DNA of 64,000 nt from Euborellia annulipes (GCA_023213315.1 JAKCPI010015653.1:186001-250000); one strand, 5' to 3'; counted from the first letter of the stretch, positions 13,401 through 23,031 are shown. Made by a program: numbers and translations. Notes: generated from the sequence alone by a model not told the origin.

Positions 13401-16400
13401 GTACAGTAATTATATTTTTAATAAATAATTAATACAAACTGTGGTCTATAATTAAAAATGCCCATAATAATAATAATAATAATACAAACCACAAAAGCTT
13501 TAATAAACAAATGGCGAATTATTATCTAATTTATTCAAATTATAGTAAGGATGAGGTTTCCAGCCAAATGAAAAGAGACTCTATTTATTATTAAATAAAC
13601 TCTTTATTCAGGAAGTTTCGGCATAGATTCACTGTGCTGTTGTGAAGCCAAAAAGGGGGATTTCCAGACAGTAATCCCCCAGTCTCGTGGGAACAGACAT
13701 GTAAAGATTCCAGACTCTAAATTTGCACTTTTCATAAGACTAATAATAAGAATTTTAAGTTTGGGATATCCCATGTTAGTAAAGGGGTTGGAGAGAAATA
13801 ACCAGCAACTTTACAGCTCCACCTGACGTCCTTTTATTTGGCAGATATTTCGATGCGTAGAACACACATCATCTTCAGTGCCGCGCTTTAAAATTTAATT
13901 TACAAAAATATAAACAAAGATGAAAATTACATAATACAGTTTTTTGAAATAATTTTGTTTTTTAGAAAATACTCACAGGATATAGTAGGTGGGCTTAGTC
14001 TATTTATATCAAATGCCTTAGGGGCGTTAAACATAGTGGTGAGGTGCCTTCTCTAAGCTGATGACCGCTCTGTGTCCATAGCAGAATTGATATTAAAATA
14101 ATATAGAGCAATCTATTAAAAGACGAATCAACTAAGTTCTTAAATTAATCATTAGATGGCACCTCCTTATTGATTTTGTCCTAGTATGACTTTTACAAAT
14201 TTAATTCGATTTTAAGAAAAAAATTTTCTAACATTAACAAATATAAAAATAAAAATAAAATTAAATACACAAAATATACAAGGTTAGAGAATAATTATAG
14301 AAAAATATAGATCAATTTTTTTATATACATAAACATAAAAATCACAAAAGGTGACCACCCCCTCTATTTGAGAAAAGCTATATAATACATATTAAGGTCT
14401 TTAGTGTCTGTCTGATGGTTCACAGCATGAGTCGAATTGAGATATATATAGCATTTCTCAAGGAATTCTCTTTTTTGCCTGTCGCCTTCATAATGTAGAA
14501 TTTTTAATTCATCAAAGGCAAACTGGTGGCAGTTATTTGCGGCATGCTGTGCGAGAGCAGTGGAGGTTTTGCCACTAGTAACCGAGTATTTATGTTCTTG
14601 CACTCGAATGTGAGCCGACCGTTTAGTTTGCCCGATGTAACACTGTTGGCAATCCAGGCATTGTATTTTATAGATAATATTTTTATGTCTCATTAAGGGG
14701 ATGGGGTCCTTGTTGTTATATAAGGCAAACAGGCTGTTCATTGGTTTGGAAACCAGGCTAATTCCAATGTTGTTTAAAATGTGCCTAATTGTATCCGTTA
14801 TGCCACCTATGTATGGGAATGTGATATAAATAGGTCCGGATTGGGGATTGGTTGTGTTTTTATTAGATAGTATAAGAGCATTATTTTGAGTTAATTTCGT
14901 TTTTTTCTTATTGGCAATATTTTTAATTAATCTATTGACAAAATAGGGAGGGTAGGAGTTTTTTAATGCCATAGCTCTTATATTATTAAGATTTTCAGGA
15001 ATGTATTGGTCATCACATATATTAAATACCCTTTCAATAAAATAACTGAGAGTATTCACTTTATATGTAAGGGGTATCTGCGAGTGGAAATTAGTCAGTC
15101 TATCACTAGTATTCGGTTTCTTAAATATGTCGAATTCTAATTTTCCTCTTGCGTCTCTATGTATCTTTAGGTCCAAAAAATTAATCATGCCGTTGTTTTC
15201 TGTCTCCATCGTGAATTGAATGGCCGGGTGGAACGAATTAAGTTCATCTAGAAAAATATTTAATTGGCTTTGTTTTACTGCCGTAAGGCTGTCGTCAACA
15301 TAGAGAAAAAAGAAAGGCAAGCCCTTTGGTTCTATGATCTGATGGAATAGTTTCTTAAGAACAACGGCAGCTGCTACCCCTGAATACTTAGCCCATTGGA
15401 GGCCTAATTTTTGTTGATAATATTTCCCTTCGAATTTTGTATAATTAAAATTAGTGCATAGTTGTAATGCTTCTTTAAAGATAGTGTTGTTAAGCTTTGT
15501 ATTGGGCTCAATAAACAACATTGGAATTAGCCTGGTTTCCAAACCAATGAACAGCCTGTTTGCCTTATATAACAACAAGGACCCCATCCCCTTAATGAGA
15601 CATAAAAATATTATCTATAAAATACAATGCCTGGATTGCCAACAGTGTTACATCGGGCAAACTAAACGGTCGGCTCACATTCGAGTGCAAGAACATAAAT
15701 ACTCGGTTACTAGTGGCAAAACCTCCACTGCTCTCGCACAGCATGCCGCAAATAACTGCCACCAGTTTGCCTTTGATGAATTAAAAATTCTACATTATGA
15801 AGGCGACAGGCAAAAAGAGAATTCCTTGAGAAATGCTATATATATCTCAATTCGACTCATGCTGTGAACCATCAGACAGACACTAAAGACCTTAATATGT
15901 ATTATATAGCTTTTCTCAAATAGAGGGGGTGGTCACCTTTTGTGATTTTTATGTTTATGTATATAAAAAAATTGATCTATATTTTTCTATAATTATTCTC
16001 TAACCTTGTATATTTTGTGTATTTAATTTTATTTTTATTTTTATATTTGTTAATGTTAGAAAATTTTTTCTTAAAATCGAATTAAATTTGTAAGTCATAC
16101 TAGGACAAAATCAATAAGGAGGTGCCATCTAATGATTAATTTAAGAACTTAGTTGATTGGTCTTTTAATAGATTGCTCTATATTATTTTAATATCAATTC
16201 TGCTATGGACACAGAGCGGTCATCAGCTTAGAGAAGGCACCTCCCGCTATGTTTAACGCCCCTAAGGCATTTGATATAAATAGACTAAGCCCACCTACTA
16301 TATCCTGTGAGTATTTTCTAAAAAACAAAATTATTTCAAAAAACTGTATTATGTAATTTTCATCTTTGTTTATATTTTTTGTAAATTAAATTTTAAAGCG

Positions 16401-17325
16401 CGGCACTGAAGATGATGTGTGTTCTACGCATCGAAATATCTGCCAAATAAAAGGACGTCAGGTGGAGCTGTAAAGTTGCTGGTTATTTCTCTCCAACCCC
16501 TTTACTCTACTCATCCCAGCCTAATATTCAAACTCCCATGTTAGTATTTTTTCAATTATTAACTCATGCTATGTATAAGCTCTTTTATTTATGTGCAGGA
16601 AATTTTATCCATAGCTTAAAAAATAACCAAGATATTCGATGAATCCTTAATCCTCCTAACAAAGCCGAGGCTCTTTTCATTTGCTTGCAAACCTCTTCCT
16701 TACTAAGCCTCATAAACAGCCTTATAATATTTATAATTTATTCAAAACCCTACATATATTAAGTAGTGATAATAACCTTACTAAAATATGAAATTTATTT
16801 AAATAATTCGTGAGTTTTACGAAAATTTAAATCATTCTCTAAAAAGAATTCATCAAGAATACATTTTTATTTTTTGTGAATTTAAAACAAAGTTCAATTC
16901 AGGAATGGTTAAAAATGTATTATAAAATATTCATTTTTTTTTATTTTTTTAAAATAAAGTAATCCCAAGACAAAAAGCAAAGGTATTTACTATACACTTT
17001 TATTTACTTAAGTTTTTCTTCCTTAACAAATTAAACAGACAAACGAGTGGGACGAAACCTAGGTCGTACTTATTTAGATTATTACCGAGCGACAGGAGTT
17101 ATTCCAAGCGATTCCGTTCCGGATCGTCCCTTTCCTTGTTCTGGTGACAGACAAACAAGAAGACGTCGATTTCGTTCAAGATCACGATCTGCACACGCAG
17201 CTAGATCACGATCAGGACCGAGAAATCAATCACAAATACGAAGAGCAAATGAAGGAATCTGGATCAAACCATCATCGGCGAGATTGGGCCCTATCTCATG
17301 TGACCAGGTTAATTCTATCATTTAA
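1438..17325 (+). CDS. AGBL4-like: Cytosolic carboxypeptidase 6-like (CCP6/AGBL4), ten 3' exons, 5' end missing; predicted catalytically dead
   Basis: The M14 carboxypeptidase CCP6 normally removes glutamates from tubulin side chains and other acidic tails in the cytosol. Exons: 1438-1562, 6335-6429, 7835-8051, 9844-10006, 11502-11616, 11691-11802, 12455-12546, 12613-12723, 12890-12996, 17039-17325. All borders are GT-AG and phases join without a break, giving 473 codons plus stop; about 40-50 N-terminal residues are upstream. Visible family blocks are [34 protein letters not shown], the zinc motif H-G-G-E (family: HPGE), [12 protein letters not shown], the substrate-binding FDLNR, the third zinc ligand in DLHAHS, and [17 protein letters not shown]. 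At 12936-12938 the codon is CAA (Gln) in YTLQIS, where the family has YTLEVS with the catalytic Glu. The last exon ends in an Arg/Ser-rich tail. A donor-like site at 17309 could extend the gene. Family identity is very likely; loss of activity is inference. Confidence 0.93.
2190..2676 (+). repeat. Family A repeat, copy 2 (5' hairpin partly deleted)
   Basis: It starts with AATCTGGTGTGACTGGTCAC, lacks the second half of the 5' palindrome and jumps to the ACCATTTCTCCTATCTTTCC block. It then follows family A to the TATATATAGGTAAGAGAA end. Confidence 0.75.
3495..3660 (+). repeat. GC-rich repeat, family B
   Basis: A GC-rich block (GCCGCCTTCGGCGGG, CCAGCTGG-like and CTAGCCGGG segments) followed by TTTTTCTTAATTATGAGAAG and CTGCTTGAGGATT. 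The same modules recur at 6870-7560 and 31238-31620. Confidence 0.65.
3732..3771 (-). ncRNA. Hammerhead ribozyme-like motif, left arm
   Basis: On the minus strand: CTGATGA, a hairpin of five pairs with one mismatch (GACCG/CGGCC), then GAAACGTC. Stem I is TGTC/GACA. The ACGU between GAAA and the cleavage C is self-complementary, as in Penelope-associated variants that act as dimers. Confidence 0.65.
3891..3939 (+). ncRNA. Hammerhead ribozyme-like motif, right arm, intact
   Basis: CTGATGA, a perfect GGCCG/CGGCC stem II, GAAA and CGTC. Stem I pairs TTGTC with GACAA and, past one bulged G, ACA with TGT. It lies in a CCP6-like intron in the sense orientation. Confidence 0.75.
4050..4590 (-). repeat. 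Family A repeat, copy 3
   Basis: Reverse orientation: the GAAAGAAAGTATTGG and ATTTGATGTCGAGATTTT end comes first and the CTGTGCGACC hairpin end last. It is more diverged than the other copies. Confidence 0.7.
4680..5020. other. Non-repeat intronic segment, possible regulatory sequence
   Basis: No match to other parts of the window, no open frame, balanced composition with homeodomain-like TTAATTATTG and TTAATTGCG. Only its contrast with the surrounding repeats suggests constraint. Confidence 0.2.
5245..5852 (-). repeat. Family A repeat, copy 4
   Basis: Reverse orientation, nearly full length, from TTACTTTCTCTTACCTATAT to the hairpin remnant AGCCATACCAGATT. The small open frames on both strands inside it (5246-5522) are repeat sequence, not genes. 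Confidence 0.75.
6870..7560. repeat. GC-rich family B repeat with internal triplication and foldback
   Basis: Three spaced copies of GGACCCTCGCCTTTTCTTAA (near 6960, 7010 and 7112) are followed by an AT-rich part that folds back on itself: TTCATAGAATACAAAACTGC pairs with a reverse copy near 7445-7470. The open frame 6992-7237 lies in this repeat and is not a gene. Confidence 0.6.
8441..9240 (-). repeat. Family A repeat, copy 5, split by a 200-bp MITE
   Basis: Reverse-oriented family A copy in the CCP6-like intron 8052-9843. The internal block TTGTACTTCATAGG of other copies is interrupted at 8838-9037 by a separate element that duplicated the TA dinucleotide. Confidence 0.75.
8838..9037. mobile_element. 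MITE with TA target duplication nested in family A copy 5
   Basis: The ends CAGTAGGCGTCACAAGTG and CACTTATGGCGCCCTCTG are imperfect inverted repeats, and inner parts (GGAGCTTTGAGCATAG and CTATGCTCAAGGCTCC) continue the fold. TA stands on both sides (8836-8837, 9038-9039), and removing one copy restores the uninterrupted family A sequence. This fits a Tc1/mariner-mobilised MITE. Confidence 0.75.
10070..10381 (-). repeat. Probable 3' LTR of the gypsy-like remnant
   Basis: Directly after the pol tail on the minus strand comes a purine tract (AAGGGAGC) followed by TGTTATAATC, the usual polypurine tract and TG start of an LTR. The far end, near TCTGAGGGTTAATCA, is a guess, and no 5' LTR is seen for comparison. 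Confidence 0.45.
10398..11196 (-). pseudogene. LTR-retrotransposon (gypsy-like) pol remnant: integrase C-terminal part
   Basis: Reading the minus strand from about 11196: [16 protein letters not shown], then [20 protein letters not shown], then [20 protein letters not shown], then [19 protein letters not shown] and TYLV. These are the usual blocks of a Metaviridae-type integrase core end and C-terminal domain. The short NG.AE segment expected between HPQS and RFV, which carries the catalytic Glu, is missing. A stop at 10731 separates a tail piece (10643-10398, ending [15 protein letters not shown]). It is a dead fragment antisense to the CCP6-like gene, inside the intron 10007-11501. Confidence 0.8.
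11910..12020. mobile_element. pogo/Tigger-like terminal fragment
   Basis: CAGTAGAACCTCGCTTCACG followed by repeats of CGCTTAACGAGC and CGCATAACGAG resembles ends of pogo-type DNA transposons. There is no transposase and the other end was not found. Confidence 0.4.
13220..13480. repeat. Foldback element with variant hammerhead-like motifs (GTAC family)
   Basis: The outer arms contain TAATTATAGAC, TTATTAAAAATATA and ACTGTACAACGTTTCGACTG in inverted copies. The core replaces CTGANGA with TTGRAAACGA but keeps a six-pair stem II (GACTGC/GCAGTC), GAAACGTT and a GTAC/GTAC stem I. Relatives lie at 56418-56645 and 62397-62520. Confidence 0.7.
13840..13882 (-). ncRNA. Hammerhead ribozyme-like motif at the outer left end of the Penelope pair
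   Basis: Minus strand: stem I GGCA/TGCC, CTGAAGA, stem II GATGTG/CGCATC, GAAA, then TATC, where AUAU is self-complementary and C is the cleavage residue. It is the same as the motif at the other end. Confidence 0.75.
14364..15587 (-). CDS. Penelope-like reverse transcriptase C-terminal part plus GIY-YIG endonuclease (5' truncated)
   Basis: Of 407 codons, about the first 23 are merely antisense of the opposite copy. Genuine element sequence follows: [17 protein letters not shown] (RT), the catalytic [16 protein letters not shown] (thumb side), a linker, then the GIY-YIG nuclease with [20 protein letters not shown] and the basic HIRVQEHK. The C-terminus ends [11 protein letters not shown]. The fingers and most of the palm of the RT are missing, so this copy cannot move by itself. 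The frame is still open, which suggests recent insertion. The family copies RNA into DNA at the chromosomal nick made by the GIY-YIG nuclease. Confidence 0.88.
   Translation of the reverse strand: MGSLLLYKANRLFIGLETRLIPMLFIEPNTKLNNTIFKEALQLCTNFNYTKFEGKYYQQKLGLQWAKYSGVAAAVVLKKLFHQIIEPKGLPFFFLYVDDSLTAVKQSQLNIFLDELNSFHPAIQFTMETENNGMINFLDLKIHRDARGKLEFDIFKKPNTSDRLTNFHSQIPLTYKVNTLSYFIERVFNICDDQYIPENLNNIRAMALKNSYPPYFVNRLIKNIANKKKTKLTQNNALILSNKNTTNPQSGPIYITFPYIGGITDTIRHILNNIGISLVSKPMNSLFALYNNKDPIPLMRHKNIIYKIQCLDCQQCYIGQTKRSAHIRVQEHKYSVTSGKTSTALAQHAANNCHQFAFDELKILHYEGDRQKREFLEKCYIYLNSTHAVNHQTDTKDLNMYYIAFLK
15513..15927 (+). pseudogene. Second Penelope GIY-YIG copy, frameshifted
   Basis: The plus-strand copy repeats [16 protein letters not shown], the CYIGQTKR nuclease block and [13 protein letters not shown]. 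After GDRQK it loses one A of a run compared with the left copy, so the frame leaves the family sequence (left: REFLEKCY; right: ENSLRNAI) and stops at 15867. It lacks the RT completely. Confidence 0.85.
16402..16444 (+). ncRNA. Hammerhead ribozyme-like motif at the outer right end of the Penelope pair
   Basis: Plus strand copy of the 13840-13882 motif with all core bases present (CTGAAGA, GAAA, TATC, stem I GGCA/TGCC). Hammerheads in the terminal repeats are an established feature of Penelope-like elements. This copy is sense to the CCP6-like gene. Confidence 0.78.
17039..17325 (+). CDS. Last CCP6-like exon with Arg/Ser-rich C-terminal tail
   Basis: The exon completes the conserved end of the carboxypeptidase domain ([13 protein letters not shown]). 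It then runs into a low-complexity basic tail with repeated RS/SR pairs (for example [13 protein letters not shown]), unlike the catalytic part. The acceptor AG is at 17037-17038 and the phase joins the T left by the previous exon to make the Tyr codon. TAA lies at 17323-17325. An alternative reading is that the exon splices out at the GT at 17309, in which case the tail continues in an exon I cannot see. Confidence 0.8.
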
Positions 17326-17427
17326 TCATCATTTGAATGAAAATCAATTCGATTTAGATTTGATGACATTCTAAAATTCAATTTTTTTTTTTAATATATA
17401 AAAGAAGTGAATTATATAAGAAAATGA

Positions 17428-17433
17428 AATAAA
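17428..17433 (+). terminator. Candidate polyadenylation signal of the CCP6-like gene
   Basis: AATAAA lies about 100 bases after the stop codon on the coding strand. In DNA this AT-rich the hexamer arises often by chance, so only its position supports it. Confidence 0.35.
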
Positions 17434-18180
17434 TTTAAATCTGCAAGACAAGCGTATATTTTTCTAGATTCATTTGAAAATAATTCAAATCCGGTTTTTA
17501 TGATTTATCAGACATAATTTTCTTAAATCAGGCAGTAACCTGAAATTTTATTAAGGGAGGGTGAGACTTCTTGTTTTATGTAGCCGACAACATGGTAGGG
17601 ACATTGACCAAAAATTTTTGAAGTTTAAAATCATTTTTTAATTAGGGGAAAAGTGGACTCGAGGTTACGCCCAAGTTTGTAAATTAAGCCCATTATAAAG
17701 GATGTAAACAAACAAAATTAAAAAAAAAATATATGCACCCAGTTGGCCCTGTTGATATGGTTTCTCTTATGTAATAAGATTACATTGTTATTACTATTAG
17801 ACTTTAAAATGATTATGGTTGTAAAATATTTTAGGGTAATGTAATTTATAAAAAGAAGAACTTTAAAACTTAAAAAAAAGCTATTTTCTTAATAAAAAAT
17901 TATCACTAGCCAAAGTTATTAATAATCCTCAACTTTAGCACTTAAAACAAAAAGAATAGTCCTTTTAAAGTTTTAAAAAATTTAGTTTTTTATATAATAA
18001 AAAATGAATAATAATAAAATATGTAGTGGAAATAACATAAATGCATAATTGAATATAAATATGTCATATTCATTTGAATAAAAATATTCAATAGAATTAT
18101 GTTAAATTTAAACTAAAAATCGTACCCTCTAGTGTAGCTGATCACACAGTAGCCAGATCTTTTTATTTTATTTATTTAAT
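17434..18180. other. AT-rich intergenic sequence, nothing recognised
   Basis: Homopolymer-rich sequence after the CCP6-like gene without open frames or repeats I could match elsewhere in the window. Confidence 0.5.
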
Positions 18181-18875
18181 ATTTTTTTTATAAATGATGG
18201 TCGTAGCAAAGATTAATTTTCATATGGACATTCAGCCAGAAAAATATAATTTGGGTATATAATCTGTCTATTTTGGAGATATTTTGATCCCAGTATGACA
18301 TCATCAGTACAATCAACGGGAAAAAAATATATATATATATATATAATAATTTAAAAACTCCCATAATAATAATCAACGGGTATTTTGCAAAACGTCATTC
18401 AAACATACTTGGATCGAAATGTCTACGAAATAGACGAATAATAAGCAAATTAAAATACATTTTTTTTTTTTTGAATGATGAAAATTAAAATTAAAATGAA
18501 TTAATATAAATTTTTGCTGGAAGATGTTATACAGTATAAGAATAATTTAAAAAAATATGTATTTTTATAAAAAAATAGTCTCCTGAATTTTGGCTTCTAA
18601 CAGAAACTAGAAATTATTTATATCAATATTTATTGTGAGTATATTTTTTTGCTGGTGGATCGAGTGACTATATGATTCCCGGGAGACAAACCAAGTGACT
18701 ACTACCCAAGAAATGCTTTATACCAAGCTTATGGACAGGATCCACCAGTAAAAATATGCTCACAGTAAATATTAATAAAAAATATTGTTGAAAAAATAAA
18801 TCGAGCTATATTAATACATCATTTATGAGTAAACAAATATATTGTTTGTAGATGGCCGTAAGGAAAATCAAATAT

Positions 18876-19135
18876 TAATTCCAAGGACAGTCGGCCAAAA
18901 AATAAATACTTCAGCGTATTATCCGTTTATTTGTAAATATTTCGATCCCAGTGATATGAAATCATCTTCAGTACAATCAACAGATGTTTTGCAAATCGTT
19001 ACTTTTATTTTTGATTTGATTATAAAAATTGGAGATGATTCAATATCACTGAAATCGAAATATTTACAAATAAACGGATAATACTCTTAAGTATTTATTT
19101 TTTGGTCGACTGTCCTTGGAATTAATATTTGATAA
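18876..19135. repeat. Foldback element with one intact hammerhead-like motif
   Basis: The outer arms CAAGGACAGTCGGCCAAAAA and its inverse, and TTTGTAAATATTTCGAT and its inverse, define a hairpin of about 260 bp. A related degraded piece stands at 18235-18330 with AAAA in place of GAAA. Confidence 0.7.
18931..18976 (-). ncRNA. Hammerhead ribozyme-like motif
   Basis: Minus strand: stem I TTGTA/TACAA, CTGAAGA, stem II closed by GATTTC/GGGATC with wobbles, GAAA, TATT. The partner arm near 19030-19075 has lost the CTGANGA box. Confidence 0.65.
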
Positions 19136-19234
19136 ACAAATATATTTAAAAATTCTACGTTAATAACTAGCTCAATTCAAAATGAATTTATAGTGAAATT
19201 TGATTATTATTTGAAGTTTTTTATAGCAGACTGT

Positions 19235-19390
19235 ATTGTTTATAGGTAGAATTTGAAATAAAAAGGGTAATTTCATTTTTTCCCCTCAGAGCTACGGTTT
19301 CGGTCCTGTTTAGGTTTGTAACAGCTCTGAATATGGCACTGAAACAGGACCGAAACGGCAGCTCTGAGGGGAAATAAATGACTAATTATT
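19235..19390. repeat. Short foldback with degenerate hammerhead-like core
   Basis: TTTCCCCTCAGAGCT and AGCTCTGAGGGGAAA are inverted. The right side reads CTGAAAC, AGGACC, GAAACGG, so the core is damaged. Confidence 0.5.
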
Positions 19391-19794
19391 TCTAATTCTA
19401 CCTACAAATTTTATTATTCTGCTTTTTAGCGCATTTTCCGCTTTACGCGTTAGTCCACGAGTTTTTTTTAGAATCAAGATTACAATAGATATCGATCCGG
19501 ACTTTTATGTAATTAATAGTAAGTCACTTTTATAGGAGCAGGAAACAATTTATATGCTTCAAATACTCCTAGAAGGGTGGTAATCATTTTTTTTAATGTT
19601 TTTTACTTTCTCTTATTTTATTTTTCGTAAAATTATAGATCAAGTATAAGCATGGTAAAAAGAAGGAAAATATTTGAGTAAAATTATAGCAATTTATATT
19701 GAGGTGTAAAAATAAGTATTTTTTATTAATATGAATAAAAATTTTAATATTTATACTAATTGGCCTAATTTAAAAAAGTTAATTATTGATGGGA

Positions 19795-19905
19795 TTTATC
19801 TGGTAGAGCTCAAGAGGGTTGAACCCGGATCTCCCGGGCAAATGACATACTCTCTACTTGTTCCATAGCTGGTTCGACCCCCAGGAGTCCTACTATACCA
19901 TCAAC
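19795..19905. repeat. tRNA-like/SINE-like motif
   Basis: Contains TATCTGGTAGAGCTC (A-box-like) and GCTGGTTCGACCCCCAGG (B-box-like) at unusual spacing, and GGGTTGAACCC, which on the other strand also resembles a B box. It does not fold into a clean cloverleaf, so at most it is a tRNA-derived repeat fragment. Confidence 0.3.
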
Positions 19906-20150
19906 AATAAACAGTCACGACTACTCAATATTGATTGAAATGCTGCCATGGTTTAACTTTCGAAATAAATATATAAATTGTTTCAAAATAGAATATATCT
20001 AAAAAAAAATTAACAATATATTCAAAGGAAAACTTATTAAAGAAAATAAAAAAATCTATAAAGATAATTCGTTTGAAAAGGAAAATTAATGGCTGAGTGA
20101 TAATTAAAGTAAATGTAGGCAGCCAGCAAAGAATAAAAACTTTATTTAAA

Positions 20151-20197
20151 TATCGTCGACGTTTCGGGAACGCATCGCTCCCATCTTCAGGACGATA
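20151..20197 (-). ncRNA. Hammerhead ribozyme-like motif, solitary
   Basis: Minus strand: stem I TATCGTC/GACGATA (seven pairs), CTGAAGA, stem II GGGA/TCCC, GAAA, CGTC. No inverted partner was found nearby. Stem I is one of the longest in the window. Confidence 0.75.
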
Positions 20198-20469
20198 AAT
20201 TGTTAATGTTGTTTAGATTCATGTAGGTCATACAAAATTATAATACAAATTTGCATATACCATGTATGTTTAATTGTCAATAAAAATAGTAGTGCCTGGG
20301 CTGAATTTATTGTTGAATGGGCCCGAAACATCAGCACTAACCAAGATTAACAGACAGAGATGATAGACTTTTAATATTCAAATGTTTAATTGCTCAACAG
20401 TGTCATCTATTCACGTTTTAAAAATACTTATAAATAATTAGAGAAATATAAACGTATGGAGGAGGGCCG

Positions 20470-20690
20470 TCTAATTCACAGGAAGGTGAAATTCGGCCCA
20501 AAATTATTTATTTCCTATGTCAACGTTTCGGGGACTATACCTAAGTTTGGCTAAATATATATAATATTATAGTTTTATTGTGTTGTTGTATTTTAAGGTG
20601 ACGTATAGTCCCCGAAACGTTGACATAGAAAATAAAAAATTTTTGGCCGAATAAATTATTTTTTCTTCACCTTCCTGTAAATAGATAAAA
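20470..20690. repeat. Foldback element with degenerate hammerhead-like ends
   Basis: AGGTGAAATTCGGCC and CTATGTCAACGTTTCGGGGA recur inverted at 20598-20685. GAAACGTT is kept but no CTGANGA box precedes it. The open frames 20567-20931 overlap this repeat, and I see no gene in them. Confidence 0.6.
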
Positions 20691-21149
20691 TGGTTGATAA
20701 AAACTTTTATATGATAACCAGGTGCGGAGCGACTCGGGTATAAGGACAATAAATATGCACCGGTTTCGTGTAAGTACAACGAGCACACATCATCCGGTAG
20801 AGCCGAGTCCACCACCGACACTCTCTATCATCGACTTCAATCAACTCACCCGAGGGAGTCTCGATCTTGCCGTTGAGAGGTCCGCCTCCAGACACAGGTC
20901 TGCAAGGAGAACCAGATGAACACGCCACCATCCGGAACAGATTCCTGGAAAAAATAAATTTTATTATCGACCAATTCGGTCATTTTGGATCTACGTCTGA
21001 TATTGGATCGGAATGCAATGGCCCCCTTGGGTTTTATGAATAACAGCTTGGGGTGGATTTAAAAATAAATAAAAAAGTAATTTTAAAGCTTTATATCTTA
21101 TATCTCTATAAAGAATGTTAAAGTAATAAGATCCTTTTAAAGAAAGTTG

Positions 21150-21360
21150 AAACTGGGCTGTTGATGCCACAATTCACCGCCAGGGGGGAGACTTGCTCCT
21201 TGAGATTAGGCAACCGAAACGCTTAGCTGTCGGATGAGTTGTCTCAAAAGTTGTGTTCTCTCTTCAATACTATTCAAAAATATTATTTATTTATTTTACA
21301 AAATGTTTGAAATCAAGACTCAAGTCTCTCCTGGCGGTTAATAGAGACCGAATTAAATTC
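21150..21360. mobile_element. MITE, family D (copy 1)
   Basis: ACCGCCAGGGGGGAGACTTG at the left and CAAGTCTCTCCTGGCGGT at the right are inverted. The interior (TTAGGCAACCGAAACGCTTA, TTGTCTC) matches the 23030-23240 copy. Confidence 0.6.
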
Positions 21361-22371
21361 GGTAAATTTGCCTTATACATTAAAAAAAAATTTCATTAAA
21401 CTGTACTGAGTATGAAGCGCAGAATCGATACCGCCCATGACGAAACAATAGAGATTTGTTAAAACAAAAAAAGTAGATATCTTATTTTTCTGTTAAATTT
21501 AGAATACATAACAATCAGAGAAATATATATAATTATATTGTTAAGAACTTTTACTAAATAAACTAACTTTAGCTTGCTACTTGTAATTAAAATAGGCATT
21601 AACTTAATTTAGCTTAAACCAATGTTCTAAAACACATTTATTAAAACATCCTCAAAGTTTAAATGTATCTAAGAAACATTAAAGGCATTATCTTAATCTT
21701 TTATGAGAATATAAACAGGAAATAGTAATATTAAGCGTTTCAAAATAAATTGGACATTTTGTTTATTCTTAAAGAATTATATAAAATCTAAAAACATTGT
21801 GAAAATTGGTTTTCATATCTTTTAATATAATTGTCCAATTTATTTTGAAACGAATAATATGTAAACTATTTTGTATACATGTCTCAATAATATTTTTATA
21901 ATTAATAATTATTGAAGGGGCTCAGAGGGTTCAAGCCTTCGATAAAAAATAAAAAATAAAAAAAATTTAATTATTTTCAAATATATGAAAAGAAGAATAA
22001 AAACTAGCAGATTATAGTCAGAGTTTGCAACATTTTTATTGTAAATATTTCAGGTGGTGTAATCCCCGTCAACATTTGTGTATTTGTGAAGACGAAGGGT
22101 ATTAGAACACGGAACAAATTTGCAATAAAGATTTTGTAAACGATGACTAAAGAATATGTTGGTTTTTTATTCTCCTTCATCCAGTGGCGTATCTAGATGG
22201 GCTTAGGGGGATGCAGCCCCCTCCCCTCGAAATCCTACAAATGAAAAGAATAAAAATGAAAAAATTTGGAGATTAAAAAGCAGTTTATAGATTTACATTT
22301 AAAGCTAGAAATTGCTTAAGTTGTAGACGATCTATCTACATAAACTTGATAATAAATTACACATTAAATTG

Positions 22372-23031
22372 TACAATAGAATTGGCAGAAAAAACTCATT
22401 TTTTTTTATTTCGAAGTTGGAAAAGCTGCGAATTATTTAGATAAAAAAAAAATTATCAAATTCGGTTGACATCTTCCAGTCGCGCATAGACCTTAAATTT
22501 TGGCAAAATATGAAAAAAACTTCATTTTTGCTAGTATTTTTTTTTTTTTTAATTTTTGAATTCACACCATAATAAAACACAATTTTCTTATGTTCAAAAA
22601 TAAAAATAGTCTAACTATTACGTTAAAAATAGTATAATAAAGATATGAAGAAAAAATTCGTAAAAATGTAACTTTTTCATTTTTTTGTCAAATTTCGGGG
22701 CTTATCCGTGACCGGATGATATCAAATGATCTAAACCAAATCTCTATATAATAATTATTGTAAAACACTAAGTATTTAGATTCTTTTTGAAGGCGTTACG
22801 AACTACTACATTACGAAAACATTAAATTCAAAAATTAAAAAAATAATAGCAAAAATGAAGTTTTTTGCATATTTTGTCAAACTTTAGGGCCTATGCGGGA
22901 CCGAAAGATGTCAACCGAATTTGATAATTATTTTTTATTTATTTTTTTTTTTGTCTAAATAATTCGCAGCTTTTCAGCAACTTTATTACAAATAAAAAAA
23001 AATGAGTTTTTTCTGCCCATTCTATTGTACA
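22372..23031. repeat. Foldback with long arms inside the hAT-like composite
   Basis: GTACAATAGAATTGGCAGAA and its inverse TTCTGCCCATTCTATTGTAC bound arms that also share GCTGCGAATTATTTAG, AAATTCGGTTGACATC and the GGGGCTTATCC/AGGGCCTATGC region. Confidence 0.65.

Larger units (their letters stand above)
13782..16533. mobile_element. Penelope-like retroelement pair, head-to-head, with 13-bp target duplication
   Basis: Two 5'-truncated copies of one element meet at about 15513-15520. The left copy runs on the minus strand, the right one on the plus strand. Their 3' regions (13784-14363 and about 15928-16505) are near-identical inverted repeats, each ending in a hammerhead motif and GTCCTTTTATTTGG-type sequence. 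TCCCATGTTAGTA occurs directly at 13769-13781 and again at 16534-16546, so the whole pair probably inserted as one unit in the CCP6-like intron 12997-17038. The family encodes a reverse transcriptase plus a GIY-YIG endonuclease. Confidence 0.88.

Noticed and set aside
13220..16546. CRISPR-like or tandem array interpretation of the repeated arms
   Set aside because: The repeats are inverted pairs with retroelement coding, not regularly spaced direct repeats, and the genome is eukaryotic.
17144..17374. Plus frame overlapping the last CCP6-like exon
   Set aside because: It is out of phase with the preceding exon and has no conserved residues.
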